Notes: generated from the letters alone by a model not told the origin. Positions 9,747 through 18,173 are shown, numbered from the stretch's first letter. The stretch: DNA of 64,000 nucleotides from Streptomyces drozdowiczii (GCF_026167665.1 NZ_CP098740.1:5146001-5210000); one strand, 5' to 3'. Numbers and translations: made by a program.

Positions 9747-9776
9747 GGCGCAGTCCGGATCGCGGACTGCGCCTTG
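9747..9776 (+). terminator. Intrinsic terminator after trpD
   Basis: GGCGCAGTCCG pairs perfectly with CGGACTGCGCC across the loop GATCG, followed by TT, 20 bases after the trpD stop. Confidence 0.75.
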
Positions 9777-9802
9777 CGCGTTCCCGTACGTATGGCAAGA
9801 TG
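9774..9802 (+). promoter_or_regulatory. Candidate promoter of the SAM-IV riboswitch transcript
   Basis: TTGCGC (9774-9779) lies 17 bases from AAGATG (9797-9802; CAAGAT one base earlier is an alternative). This puts the transcription start about at 9810, the first G of the riboswitch aptamer. The -10 match is weak; the support is mainly positional. Confidence 0.4.
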
Positions 9803-9809
9803 CTGCGCA

Positions 9810-9932
9810 GGTCATGAGTGACAGCGACTACGGCCCCGGCCCGCTGTCCGGCAACCCTCCGTCCGTGGCGGGGTGCCCCGGGTGAAGACCAGGCCGCAGG
9901 CAGCGAGGTCTGCGGCAAGCGCGGACCCCTCG
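9810..9932 (+). ncRNA. SAM-IV riboswitch
   Basis: The sequence follows the actinobacterial SAM-IV aptamer: GGTCATGAGTG at the 5' side of P1, a GCCCCGGCCCGCTG..CCGGCAACCCTCC segment, then GGTGCCCCGGGTGAAGACC closing the core, and a GC-rich pseudoknot segment (about 9891-9930). It binds S-adenosylmethionine and lowers expression of the downstream gene. It precedes the class V aminotransferase at 10104 with about 170 bases between, enough for an expression platform. The class is called from remembered consensus; the 3' boundary is approximate. Confidence 0.88.
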
Positions 9933-10103
9933 ACGTCGCGTGACGTCCACCCGTGGGGTCCTTGGTCCTCAGGGAGCCTCTTGTGAGCAAGCGAATGCGT
10001 TAGGGCCTCAGGCCCTGTTCCGCACACCCCCTCTTTCTTTCACTCCGTGCTGCCGCGTCTCTGCCGGCACGCGGAATTCGCCTGCCTGTTACGGGAGTTC
10101 GCC

Positions 10104-11480
10104 ATGTCTGTCTCCACCGCTGCCGCCGACCAGTCGCTCTGTGCCCCGCTGCCGGTTCTGGGCGAGGACGTCCTCGTCCCGCTGGTCACCGGTGGGGAGG
10201 TCGGCTACGCGGCCCTGGACTACGCGGCGAGCGCCCCGGCCCTGAAGCGGGTCTGGGACGACGTGGCCGCCTACGCCCCGTACTACGGCAGCGTGCACCG
10301 GGGCGCCGGGTACCTCTCGCAGCTGTCCACGGACCTCTTCGAGTCCAGCCGGGCCACCGTGGCGGAGTTCCTGGGCTGCCGCCCCGAGGACCAGGTGGTC
10401 TTCACCCGGTCCACCACGGACTCGCTGAACCTGCTGGCCGCCGCGCTGCCCGCCGACTGCCAGGTCTTCGTCTTCGAGACCGAGCACCACGCCTCGCTGC
10501 TGCCCTGGCGCGACGCCCACGTCACCTACCTGAACGCCCCGCGCACCCCCGCCGAGGCCGTCGCCACGCTGGAGGCGGCCCTCGCCGGCCGTGAGCCCCA
10601 CGGCCCCGCCCTGGTCTGCGTCACCGGCGCCTCCAACGTGACCGGCGAGCTGTGGCCCGTACGGGAGCTGGCCGCCGCCGCGCACGCCCACGGCGCCCGG
10701 ATCGTCCTGGACGCCGCCCAGCTCGCCCCGCACCACCCCGTGGACATCGCCGAGCTGGACGTCGACTGGGTCGCCTTCTCCGGGCACAAGCTGTACGCCC
10801 CGTTCGGCTCGGGCGTCCTGGCCGGCCGGGCCGACTGGCTGCGCGAGGCCGAGCCGTACCTGGCCGGCGGCGGCGCGTCCCGCACGGTGGCCCGGCGCGC
10901 GGACGGCGGCGTGGACGTCGAGTGGCACACCACGGCCGCCCGGCACGAGGCCGGCTCGCCCAACGTCATCGGCGTCTACTCCATCGCCTCCGCCTGCAAG
11001 GCGCTCACCGAGGCCGGATTCGACCGGCTGGTCGCCCGCGAGCAGCACCTCGTCGCCGAGGTCCTGACGGGTCTTGCCGAGGTCCCCGAGGTGAAGGTGC
11101 TCTCGCTGTTCGGCGACGAGGCGCCGAGGGTCGGCGTAATCTCGTTCGTGGTGGAGGGCTGGAACAGCTCCCACTTCGCCGCCGCCCTCTCCGCCGAGTA
11201 CGGCATCGGGGTGCGCGACGGCCTCTTCTGCGCGCACCCGCTCGTGCGCACCCTGCTCGGCAGCGACCCGGGCGAGGCGGGGGAGTGCGGCGCGCCCGAG
11301 GCGGAGCCGGGGGAGCGGTCCCTGAACGCGATCCGGGTCAGCTTCGGCGCCGGGACCCCGGACGAGCACGTCGAGCGCTTCCTGCGCGCGGTCCGGGAGC
11401 TGGTGAGCGACGGGGCACGCTGGAAGTACCGCACCGAGGACGGCCGCTGCGTGCCGGACCGGGGCGCCGCCCAGATCTGA
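10104..11480 (+). CDS. Class V aminotransferase (PLP-dependent), SAM-riboswitch controlled
   Basis: A 458-residue fold-type I PLP enzyme of the cysteine desulfurase/class V aminotransferase group. SGHKLYAPFGSG contains the PLP-binding lysine (about K229), preceded by the pyridine-N Asp region (VLDAAQLAPH). An in-frame GTG at 10047 would lengthen it, but GGGAG lies 6 bases before ATG 10104 and homology-like sequence begins there. Control by a SAM-IV riboswitch implies a role in sulfur amino acid metabolism, such as cysteine or methionine supply. The exact substrate cannot be told from sequence. It is not an IscS partner, since no isc/suf genes are nearby. Confidence 0.9.
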   Translation: MSVSTAAADQSLCAPLPVLGEDVLVPLVTGGEVGYAALDYAASAPALKRVWDDVAAYAPYYGSVHRGAGYLSQLSTDLFESSRATVAEFLGCRPEDQVVFTRSTTDSLNLLAAALPADCQVFVFETEHHASLLPWRDAHVTYLNAPRTPAEAVATLEAALAGREPHGPALVCVTGASNVTGELWPVRELAAAAHAHGARIVLDAAQLAPHHPVDIAELDVDWVAFSGHKLYAPFGSGVLAGRADWLREAEPYLAGGGASRTVARRADGGVDVEWHTTAARHEAGSPNVIGVYSIASACKALTEAGFDRLVAREQHLVAEVLTGLAEVPEVKVLSLFGDEAPRVGVISFVVEGWNSSHFAAALSAEYGIGVRDGLFCAHPLVRTLLGSDPGEAGECGAPEAEPGERSLNAIRVSFGAGTPDEHVERFLRAVRELVSDGARWKYRTEDGRCVPDRGAAQI

Positions 11481-11499
11481 GGGCCGGGCGGCGCGAGCC

Positions 11500-11781
11500 C
11501 TAGGCGTCCAGGCCGATGGAGAACGCGGCCTCCAGGTCGTGCTGCGAGTACGTGCGGAAGGCGACGTGGGTGTCGGTCGCCTCGACGCCCGGGATCTTGC
11601 TGATCCGGCCGGGGATGACCTCGGCCAGGTCGTCGTGCTTGGCCACCCGGACCATGGCGATCAGGTCGTAGGTGCCGGTGACCGAGAAGACCTCGCTGAC
11701 GCTGTCCAGCGCGGCGATGGCCTCGGCGATCTCGGGAATCCGGTCCACGCTGGTTTTGATGAGCACGATCGCGGTGATCAC
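11500..11781 (-). CDS. Stand-alone Lrp/AsnC ligand-binding (RAM) domain protein
   Basis: A 93-residue protein that is only the alpha-beta ligand-sensing domain of Lrp/AsnC regulators (ITAIVLIKT..., VTGTYDLIAMVRV, and the IPGVEATDTHVAF segment). There is no helix-turn-helix, so it cannot bind DNA alone. Such proteins can bind amino acids or join full-length Lrp oligomers. Its GTG start overlaps the stop of the upstream rhomboid gene (GTGA), so both are co-translated from the minus strand. The convergent aminotransferase ends only 19 bases away. The ligand is unknown. Confidence 0.92.
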   Translation of the reverse strand: MITAIVLIKTSVDRIPEIAEAIAALDSVSEVFSVTGTYDLIAMVRVAKHDDLAEVIPGRISKIPGVEATDTHVAFRTYSQHDLEAAFSIGLDA

Positions 11782-12541
11782 GGCTGTGTTTCTCCCTCGG
11801 TGGCCGTGGCTGGAGCTTTCACTCTAGGGCCTCCGCCGTCGCGCCTGTAGCGGCCCCAGGCGTACAGGAAGCCGGTCGCGAAGCCGACGACGTGGGCCAG
11901 GTACGCCACGCCCGGGCCGCTCCCCGCGCCCTCGGCGGCCAGCCACTGGAGCACGAACCAGAAGATCAGCACCACCCACGCGGGAAAGCGCAGCGGCAGG
12001 AACAGCAGGAACGGGAAGACGCTGGTCACCCGGGCCCGGGGAAGAGGTAGAGGAACGCCCCGAGCACCGCCGAGATCGCCCCCGAAGCGCCGACGAGCGT
12101 CTGGTCGGACGTGGCGTGCGCGGCGGCGTACGCGAGCAGCGCGAGGTAGCCGCAGCCCAGGTAGAACAGGGCGAACTCGGTGTGCCCCATGCGTTCCTCG
12201 GCCATCGCGCCGAACACGTAGAGGAACAGCATGTTCCCCAGCAGGTGCAGCCAGCTGCCGTGCACGAACAGCGCGGTGAACGGGGTGAACAGCGCGTGCG
12301 CCGAGCCGTCCCACAGCTCGCTCGGGATCACACCCCACCGCTCGAAGTAGCCCGCCTGCGCGGCGAGCAGCGCGTCGGCCCCGCCGCGCACCGGGACGAA
12401 GCCGGAGAGCGGGCTGATCACGAAGACCGCGCAGCACAGGGCGATGAGGGCGTACGTCACCGGCGGCCCGCCCGAAGTGGCCGCCCGAAGGAGCCTGCCC
12501 GCGGCGGCCCGCCGATCGATCATGAACAGAGCATGACGCAA
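11778..12541 (-). pseudogene. Rhomboid intramembrane serine protease, frame broken by one base
   Basis: The sequence encodes a six-helix rhomboid. HGSWLHLLGNMLFLYVFG, the catalytic Ser motif GASGAIS, and the later helix with catalytic His (AYLAHVVGFATGF) are all present, but in two frames. The first frame runs from 12541 to a stop at 12026. The second resumes with RARVTSVFPFLL and ends at 11778. Adding one base to the four-base run at 12038-12041 restores one 254-residue frame. Neither half alone has the full catalytic dyad. Start choice is uncertain: ATG at 12541 or 12523, neither with a good ribosome site. It is probably a sequencing error rather than gene decay. Confidence 0.85.
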
Positions 12542-12682
12542 ACGGAGCGAACGGGACAGACCGCCTCGCCGTGCCGGGCGGACGCACCGAGGCCGTAGGG
12601 TGACGGGTGGACATCCGCAGTTCGACGGCGCACCGCGAGACCCTTGTCCGGCAGCTCACGGCTCGACGAAAGAGGACGCACG

Positions 12683-12925
12683 ATGACGACCGTTCCCCAG
12701 CCGACCGACACGACCCGCTGGCGCTGCACGCTCTGCGGGAACCTCACGCGGTTCGACGTGACGCGGTCCTCGAAGGTCGTGGAGTACGTGCACCTCGACC
12801 TGGCCGGTGAGTCGAGCGTCGAGGAACGCGAGGTGGTCAGTGAGACCATCGAGTCGGTCCGTTGTCGTTGGTGCAACGCGGTGGACCAGATCGAGCTCGT
12901 CGACAGGCCGGGTGCCGACTCCTGA
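12683..12925 (+). CDS. Small zinc-ribbon-like protein
   Basis: An 80-residue acidic protein with two CxxC pairs, CTLCG (near 15-18) and CRWCN (near 63-66), spaced as in a zinc ribbon. The segment between them is strand-rich (KVVEYVHLDLAGE). The start at 12683 is preferred over the upstream ATG at 12644 because AGAGGA lies 8 bases before it. It stands 35 bases upstream of the NYN-domain gene in the same direction and is probably co-transcribed. It resembles conserved actinobacterial hypotheticals; no function is known to me. Confidence 0.85.
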   Translation: MTTVPQPTDTTRWRCTLCGNLTRFDVTRSSKVVEYVHLDLAGESSVEEREVVSETIESVRCRWCNAVDQIELVDRPGADS

Positions 12926-12960
12926 CGGGGCCGTGCGGAGACAACACAATGGGGTGACGG

Positions 12961-14325
12961 ATGGTGGAGCAGCCCGAGGGCGGCGCCGCGTCGGCCGACG
13001 GGGCCGACGACGCCGTGGAGGCGCTCGACCGCCCGCTGCCCGAAGGGGTACGGCGCCGGGTCGTGGCGCTGGTGTCCGACGCGTTCGGCGGTCTCACGGT
13101 CGCCGAACTGCCCGCCCAGCTGAGGCAGTACGCCCGCTTCACGGCCTCCCGGCGCGCCAAGTTCGCCGGGAACGCCATGGCGGCCGCCGTGGCGAACGAC
13201 GAACGGTTCCGCCGCCGCATCGCCGACCGGCTGAGGGAGGCCCAGCCGGAGCTGGCGGGTGCCCTGGAGTCCGGCGCGCCGCCCGCCGCGGCCGATCCGG
13301 TGGACGTGGCGGCGGCGGCGTACGTGCTGCGCCCGGACGGCTGGGTGAAGCTCGTCGCCGCGGCCGGCGAGGAGGTCCAGCGCGCGGACGCCGAGCGGGC
13401 CGGCGAGGAGAGCCGGCGCGAAGTGGCGCGGCTGCGCGAGGAGCTGGCCGAGGCCCGGGCGCACACGAAGACTGAGACGGAACGGCTCCGCGTCGAGCTG
13501 GACGCCGCCCGCAAGGAGGCGGACTCCCTCCAGCGCAAGCTGCGCAGCGCGCTCAGCGAGGTCAAGCGCGGTGAGGCGGCGCTGCGCAGGTCCAAGGCCG
13601 AGACCGAGAACGTACGCGCCGAGGCGGCCGCGCAGGTGTCCGCCGCCGAGAGCGAGACCCGGCGGCTGAGGGCGCGGCTCGGGGAGGCGGAGGCGTCCGT
13701 CGAGGCGAGTCGCAGGGCGGCCCGGGAGGGGCGCTCGGTCGAGGACATGCGGCTGCGGCTGCTGCTCGACACGGTGCTCGAAGCGGCCGGCGGACTGCGG
13801 CGCGAACTGGCGCTGCCGCCGTCCTCGATGCGGCCCGCGGACAGTGTGGACGCGGTGGAGCCCGGCCGGATGTCGCCCAAGGACATCGCGGCCAGGGCCC
13901 TTTCGGAGACCGACCCGGCCCTGCTCGACCAGCTCCTGGAGCTGCCGCAGGCCCATCTGATCGTGGACGGCTACAACGTCACCAAGACGGGTTATCCGCA
14001 GATGCCGTTGGAGAAGCAGCGGCTGCGGCTGCTCGGCGGGCTCTCGGTCCTCGCGGCCCGCACGGGCGCGGAGATGACGTGTGTGTTCGACGGGGCGGAG
14101 CTGGCCGCCCCGGTGCTCCTCGCGCCGCCGCGCGGGGTGCGGGTGCTGTTCAGCAAGCCGGGGGTCACCGCCGACGAGCTGATCCGCCAACTGGCGCGCG
14201 CGGAGCCGCCGGGGCGGCCCGTGGTGGTGGTCTCCACCGACCGCGAGGTGGCCGACGGAGTGGCGAAGGCGGGGGCCAGGCCCGTTGCGTCCGCCTTGCT
14301 CCTGAAGCGGCTTTCGCGGGTTTAG
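12961..14325 (+). CDS. NYN-domain (PIN-like) RNA-processing protein with coiled coil
   Basis: A 454-residue protein in three parts: an N-terminal helical region (1-150) with no clear family, a long charged coiled coil (about 155-280, heptads of E/R/A), and a C-terminal NYN/YacP-type domain (about 325-454). The nuclease-like acidic residues are visible in LIVDGYNV (about 334), CVFDGAE, and VVVSTDREVADGV. The family includes Rae1/YacP endoribonucleases that act on ribosome-associated mRNA. RNA cleavage is therefore a reasonable inference, but the substrate is unknown. It follows the zinc-ribbon gene closely. Confidence 0.88.
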   Translation: MVEQPEGGAASADGADDAVEALDRPLPEGVRRRVVALVSDAFGGLTVAELPAQLRQYARFTASRRAKFAGNAMAAAVANDERFRRRIADRLREAQPELAGALESGAPPAAADPVDVAAAAYVLRPDGWVKLVAAAGEEVQRADAERAGEESRREVARLREELAEARAHTKTETERLRVELDAARKEADSLQRKLRSALSEVKRGEAALRRSKAETENVRAEAAAQVSAAESETRRLRARLGEAEASVEASRRAAREGRSVEDMRLRLLLDTVLEAAGGLRRELALPPSSMRPADSVDAVEPGRMSPKDIAARALSETDPALLDQLLELPQAHLIVDGYNVTKTGYPQMPLEKQRLRLLGGLSVLAARTGAEMTCVFDGAELAAPVLLAPPRGVRVLFSKPGVTADELIRQLARAEPPGRPVVVVSTDREVADGVAKAGARPVASALLLKRLSRV

Positions 14326-14440
14326 CGCCCCTTGCGGGGAGTTCGGCCGAGATCAGGGAACGGACCGTCAAGTCACCGCTACACGCCGTGGGGTGTGGGT
14401 AAAGAAGTGCCGTGTGTGACGAGATTTTTCCTGTGAGGAT

Positions 14441-14470
14441 TTGAACTGATCACAAGATGGTCACTAGGGT
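14441..14470 (+). promoter_or_regulatory. Candidate vegetative promoter for the NlpC/P60 leader
   Basis: TTGAAC (14441-14446), an 18-base spacer, and TAGGGT (14465-14470). The predicted transcription start is within a few bases of the structured leader that begins at 14475. Confidence 0.55.
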
Positions 14471-14474
14471 CGGG

Positions 14475-14593
14475 CCTCGAACCTTCGCGCGGTCGATCAC
14501 CCACCCGGGGTGGCGGCGAAGGAACCGCCGAGTCCGTGACGTGCACGGAGCCGGGGATCCCCTCCCCCCACAGATCCGGTAGGCGGCTCGAGG
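14475..14593 (+). ncRNA. Probable ydaO-type (c-di-AMP) riboswitch
   Basis: A structured leader closed by CCTCGA (14475) with TCGAGG (14593). Inside is a stem CCTTCGC/GCGAAGG, then the segment GAAGGAACCGCC, a TCCGTG..CACGGA hairpin, GGGGATCCCC, and AGATCCGGTAGGC. The order GGAACCGC, hairpin, GGGAT-CC, CCGgaGGC matches what I recall of the T. tengcongensis ydaO aptamer. In Streptomyces ydaO elements precede cell-wall hydrolase and resuscitation-factor genes, which fits the NlpC/P60 gene here. Not checked against a covariance model. Confidence 0.7.
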
Positions 14594-14595
14594 AA

Positions 14596-14611
14596 GAAGG
14601 AGCTCGCCTTC
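14596..14611 (+). promoter_or_regulatory. Hairpin that can hide the ribosome binding site
   Basis: GAAGG (14596-14600) pairs with CCTTC (14607-14611) across AGCTCG, directly before the GTG start at 14612. The ribosome site AAGGAG (14597-14602) is inside this stem, so the leader may control translation. Confidence 0.5.
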
Positions 14612-15637
14612 GTGGCGTCCCACCGTCGTCCCAAGCAGCCGAGCCGCACTCGTGTGACCGTGCTCACCGCGACCGCAGCCGCGGCCGTCGCCCTGTCCTC
14701 CCAGGCCGCTCACGCCGACCCCAAGCCGACCAAGAACGAGGTCAAGGCGAAGGTCGACAAGCTCTACCACGAGGCCGGAGCGGCCACCGAGCAGTACAAC
14801 GGGGCGAAGGAGAAGCAGGAGAAGCTCGAGAAGCAGATCGGCGCGATCCAGGACAAGGTGGCCCGCGGCCAGGAGGAGCTCAACCAGCTCCGGTCCGGCC
14901 TCGGTTCCCTCGCCGCCGCGCAGTACCGCTCCGGAGGCATCGACCCCTCCGTACAGCTGTTCCTCTCCTCCGACCCGGACAGCTTCCTCGACCAGGCGTC
15001 CGCGCTCGACCAGCTGACGGCCAAGCAGACCGAGGCCCTGTCGAAGGTCCAGGAGAAGCAGCGGGCCCTCGCGCAGCAGCGCAAGGAGGCCCAGGACAAG
15101 CTGAGCGACCTCGCCGCCGTCCGCAAGACGCTCGGTGAGAAGAAGAAGCAGCAGCAGGCCAAGCTCACCGAGGCGCGCCAGCTGCTCAACACCCTCACCG
15201 CCGCCGAGCGCGAGAAGATGCGCCAGGACGAGGCCCGCGCGAGCCGCGCCGCCGGCACCCGGGTCGAACTCGGCAACGAGGTCGCCGCCTCCGGTCTCGG
15301 GAAGGCCGCCCTCAACGCCGCCGCCACCCGCCTGGGCAAGCCGTACGTGCCCGCGGCCACCGGCCCCAACTCCTTCGACTGCTCGGGCCTGACCATGTGG
15401 GCGTACGCCCAGGCCGGCGTCAACATCACCCGCACCACGTACACCCAGGTCAACCAGGGTCACCGGATCGGCGTCAGCCAGCTGGCCCCCGGCGACCTGG
15501 TCTTCTTCAACGGCAACGAGCACGTCGGCCTCTACGCGGGCAACGGCCAGGTCCTGCACGCCCCGTACCCCGGCGCCTACGTCCGCTACGAGTCGATGAG
15601 CACCATCGGCAGCATCTACGCCGCCGTGCGCATCTGA
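14612..15637 (+). CDS. NlpC/P60 peptidoglycan endopeptidase with coiled coil
   Basis: A 341-residue secreted cell-wall hydrolase. The signal peptide (about 1-36) ends at SQAAHA. A long coiled coil (about 45-215) resembles the regulatory helices of RipA and FtsX-linked hydrolases, and an NlpC/P60 domain follows (about 230-341). Catalytic Cys257 is in FDCSGL and His304 is in NEHVGLY. It cuts between D-Glu and the diamino acid in peptidoglycan stems. It starts at GTG behind AAGGAG, downstream of a probable c-di-AMP riboswitch. The next gene is a close paralogue. Confidence 0.95.
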   Translation: MASHRRPKQPSRTRVTVLTATAAAAVALSSQAAHADPKPTKNEVKAKVDKLYHEAGAATEQYNGAKEKQEKLEKQIGAIQDKVARGQEELNQLRSGLGSLAAAQYRSGGIDPSVQLFLSSDPDSFLDQASALDQLTAKQTEALSKVQEKQRALAQQRKEAQDKLSDLAAVRKTLGEKKKQQQAKLTEARQLLNTLTAAEREKMRQDEARASRAAGTRVELGNEVAASGLGKAALNAAATRLGKPYVPAATGPNSFDCSGLTMWAYAQAGVNITRTTYTQVNQGHRIGVSQLAPGDLVFFNGNEHVGLYAGNGQVLHAPYPGAYVRYESMSTIGSIYAAVRI

Positions 15638-15680
15638 ACCGCGCCCGAACGGGCGAATTCCCGCGCCCCGTACTGACGCC

Positions 15681-15719
15681 CGCCCCGCCGGAGACCACAG
15701 GTCACCGGCGGGGCGTCAC
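15681..15719 (+). terminator. Intrinsic terminator after the first NlpC/P60 gene
   Basis: CGCCCCGCCGG (15681-15691) pairs with CCGGCGGGGCG (15705-15715), leaving a 13-base loop. It separates the two NlpC/P60 paralogues into different transcripts. Confidence 0.65.
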
Positions 15720-15750
15720 TGTGTGTGGCCCCCACCGGTCCGGCGCGTCT

Positions 15751-15780
15751 TTGTCCGCTCCGTGATCACGCGGCTACTGT
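15751..15780 (+). promoter_or_regulatory. Candidate promoter of the second NlpC/P60 gene
   Basis: TTGTCC (15751-15756), an 18-base spacer and TACTGT (15775-15780). This would give a leader of about 90 bases, which has hairpins but no recognised riboswitch. Confidence 0.4.
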
Positions 15781-15874
15781 CTGCCTGCTGTCACGGCTCC
15801 CGTACGTCGGTCCGCCCGCCCGGGCGGCAGGGGCCGCGCGCGTCTGCGGACAGCGGAAGGGAGTGCGGCGTCCT

Positions 15875-16906
15875 GTGGGATCCCATCGCCGTTCCACACA
15901 GCCAGGTACCGGCCGCGGTGCCCGGGCCACGGTCCTGACGGCGGCGGCCGCGACCGCGGCCGCCACGCTCGGCGCCGCCACCGCGCACGCCGAGCCGCAG
16001 GACACCCCGCAGTCCGCCGGGGCCCGCGTCGACCACCTGTACGCCGAGGCCGAGCGCGCCACCGAGCGGTACAACAGGGCCGGCGAGGACGTGACCCGGC
16101 TGCGCGGCGAGTTCAGCCGGGCCCAGGACCGGGCGGCCCGGGGCCAGGAACGCATCAACCGGATGCGCGAGGAGCTGGGTTCGGCGGCCCGGGCGGAGTA
16201 CCGCGCGGGCGGCATCGACCCCTCGCTGGCCCTGCTGCTCACCTCGGACCCCGACAGCTACCTCGACCGGGCCTCCGCCGTCACCATGGCCGACGCCCAC
16301 CGGGCCACCGCCCTCGCCGAGCTGCGCAAGGCCCAGCGGGCGCTCGCCCAGACCCGGGCCGAGGCGGCCCGCTCACTGGCCGGCCTGGAGCGCCGCCGGG
16401 AGGCCGTCAGCCGCCACAAGCGGACCGTCGAGGGCAAGCTCGCCCGGGCCAGGCAGCTGCTGAAGTCGCTGCCGGCCTCCGAGCGGGCCGCCCTGGCCCG
16501 CGCCTCCCGCGACGGCCGCGATCCGGGCGCCGGGCTCCTGGCCGGGCTCCCCGCGGGCTCGTCCCGCGCCGCGGCGGCCGTCCTGGCCGCCCAGCAGGCG
16601 CTCGGCCGGCCCTATGTGTGGGGCGCCAACGGGCCCTCCGGCTTCGACTGCTCCGGGCTGATGCAGTGGGCCTGGGCCCGGGCCGGGGTGAGCCTGCCCC
16701 GGACCTCGCAGGCCCAGCGGTACGCCGGGCACCTGGTGCCGCTCTCCGAGGCCCGCCCCGGAGACCTCGTCGCCTACCGGGCGGACGCCAGCCACATCGC
16801 GATGTACGTCGGGAACGGCCAGGTCATCCACGCCCCGTACCCGGGCGCCCCGGTCCGCTACGACCCCGTCGGGATGATGCCCGTCTCCTCGGTCACCCGG
16901 GTCTGA
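15875..16906 (+). CDS. Second NlpC/P60 endopeptidase, paralogue of the preceding gene
   Basis: A 343-residue secreted hydrolase with the same plan as its neighbour: signal peptide ending ATAHA, coiled coil (about 45-210), and a C-terminal NlpC/P60 domain with FDCSGL (catalytic Cys) and ASHIAMYVGNGQVIHAP (catalytic His). I place the start at GTG 15875 because the first codons (V-G-S-H-R-R) mirror the neighbour's V-A-S-H-R-R and GGAAGGGA lies upstream. The open frame itself reaches back to 15725. Differences in the linker and a separate promoter suggest an old tandem duplication that now has its own control. Confidence 0.93.
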   Translation: MGSHRRSTQPGTGRGARATVLTAAAATAAATLGAATAHAEPQDTPQSAGARVDHLYAEAERATERYNRAGEDVTRLRGEFSRAQDRAARGQERINRMREELGSAARAEYRAGGIDPSLALLLTSDPDSYLDRASAVTMADAHRATALAELRKAQRALAQTRAEAARSLAGLERRREAVSRHKRTVEGKLARARQLLKSLPASERAALARASRDGRDPGAGLLAGLPAGSSRAAAAVLAAQQALGRPYVWGANGPSGFDCSGLMQWAWARAGVSLPRTSQAQRYAGHLVPLSEARPGDLVAYRADASHIAMYVGNGQVIHAPYPGAPVRYDPVGMMPVSSVTRV

Positions 16907-16934
16907 GCCCGGCGACAGCCCGTACGCTCGTCAT

Positions 16935-18173
16935 GTGGTCGAACAGGTGCGCATACGTGGTGGGCGGCGGGCGGCGGGTGCCGTCCTCGCCGCACTGCTG
17001 TGCGCCGCCGGCTGCTCCGCCCCGGCCGACAGGGCGCCCGACAGCACCTCCCGGGGCGTCCGCGCCACCCTGGACCGGCGCGCCGCGGCCGTGCTGCACC
17101 ACGACCCGGCCGCCTACGCCGCCGCCGTCGACCCGGACGCCACCGCGCTGCGCACCGCCCAGCGCCGGGAGATCGCCCGGCTGGCGGAGGTGCCGCTCGG
17201 CTCCTGGGCGTACCGGCTGACCCACCTCACCCCGCACGGGGCGGACCGGGTCACCGCCGACGTCACGCTCGGCTACCGGATAGCGGGCTACGACAGCGCC
17301 CCGGTCTCCGTCGACCGGGTCGTCGACCTGGCCCGGGACCCGGCGGACGGCCGCTGGTACGTCACCGCGGACCGGGCCGCCGACGGCAGCGCCGGGCAGC
17401 TGTGGGAGCAGGGCGACGTCGAGGTGGTGCGCGGCAGGCACAGCCTGGTCCTGGGCGTCGGCCGCACCCGGGACGAGCTGGACGCCATCGCGGCGACGGC
17501 GGACGAGGCGGTGCCCGCGGTCTCCGCCGCCTGGCCGGAGCGGTGGGCGGGGCGCGTCGTGGTGCTGGTGCCGGACAGCGTGACGGAGATGGGCCGGCTG
17601 CTCGGGTCACCTGCCTCGAACTACAAGGGCATAGCGGCCGTCACCACCGGCGAGACCGGCACCACCGGAAAGGCCCCCGCCGACCGGGTGATCGTCAACC
17701 CGGAGGCGTACGCCCTGCTCGGCGACTTCGGGCAGCGCGTCGTCCTCACCCACGAGACCGCCCATGTGGCCACCCGCAAACGGACCTCGTCCGCCACTCC
17801 GACCTGGCTCTCCGAGGGCTTCGCGGACTGGGCGGCCTACCGGGACCAGGACCGCACCGCCGAGGAGATCGCCCCCGAGCTGGCCGACGCGGTGCGGGCC
17901 GGGGACCTGCCGGCCGGGCTGCCCGACGACGAGGACTTCGCCTTCGCCGGGGACGCGGACCGGCTGGCGAAGGCGTACGAGGGCTCCTGGCTGGCCTGCG
18001 AGCTGATCGCGGACCGCTGGGGCGAGGAGAAGCTGTTCGCCTTCTACCGGGCCGTGGGCGCCCACCACGGGCGCGACGGGGCGATCGAGGACGCCCTGCA
18101 CGAGGTGCTGGGCACCACCCCGCAGGACTTCACGGCGCGCTGGCGGGTGTATCTGCGCGACCGGCTCGGCTGA
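16935..18173 (+). CDS. Lipoprotein zinc metallopeptidase, HExxH type
   Basis: A 412-residue exported lipoprotein; the signal ends in the lipobox CAAGC (Cys near 27). An N-terminal NTF2-like region (about 40-160) precedes a peptidase region with HETAH (His273, Glu274, His277) and the downstream Glu in WLSEGFADW, the gluzincin arrangement. Substrate unknown; it would act outside the cell. No ribosome site precedes the GTG, and TACGCT ends 6 bases before it, so the mRNA is probably leaderless. The 3' end overlaps the convergent GT87 gene by 44 bp. Confidence 0.85.
   Translation: MVEQVRIRGGRRAAGAVLAALLCAAGCSAPADRAPDSTSRGVRATLDRRAAAVLHHDPAAYAAAVDPDATALRTAQRREIARLAEVPLGSWAYRLTHLTPHGADRVTADVTLGYRIAGYDSAPVSVDRVVDLARDPADGRWYVTADRAADGSAGQLWEQGDVEVVRGRHSLVLGVGRTRDELDAIAATADEAVPAVSAAWPERWAGRVVVLVPDSVTEMGRLLGSPASNYKGIAAVTTGETGTTGKAPADRVIVNPEAYALLGDFGQRVVLTHETAHVATRKRTSSATPTWLSEGFADWAAYRDQDRTAEEIAPELADAVRAGDLPAGLPDDEDFAFAGDADRLAKAYEGSWLACELIADRWGEEKLFAFYRAVGAHHGRDGAIEDALHEVLGTTPQDFTARWRVYLRDRLG

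Noticed and set aside
15781..15874. Second c-di-AMP riboswitch before the second NlpC/P60 gene
   Set aside because: Local hairpins exist but none of the ydaO core motifs do.
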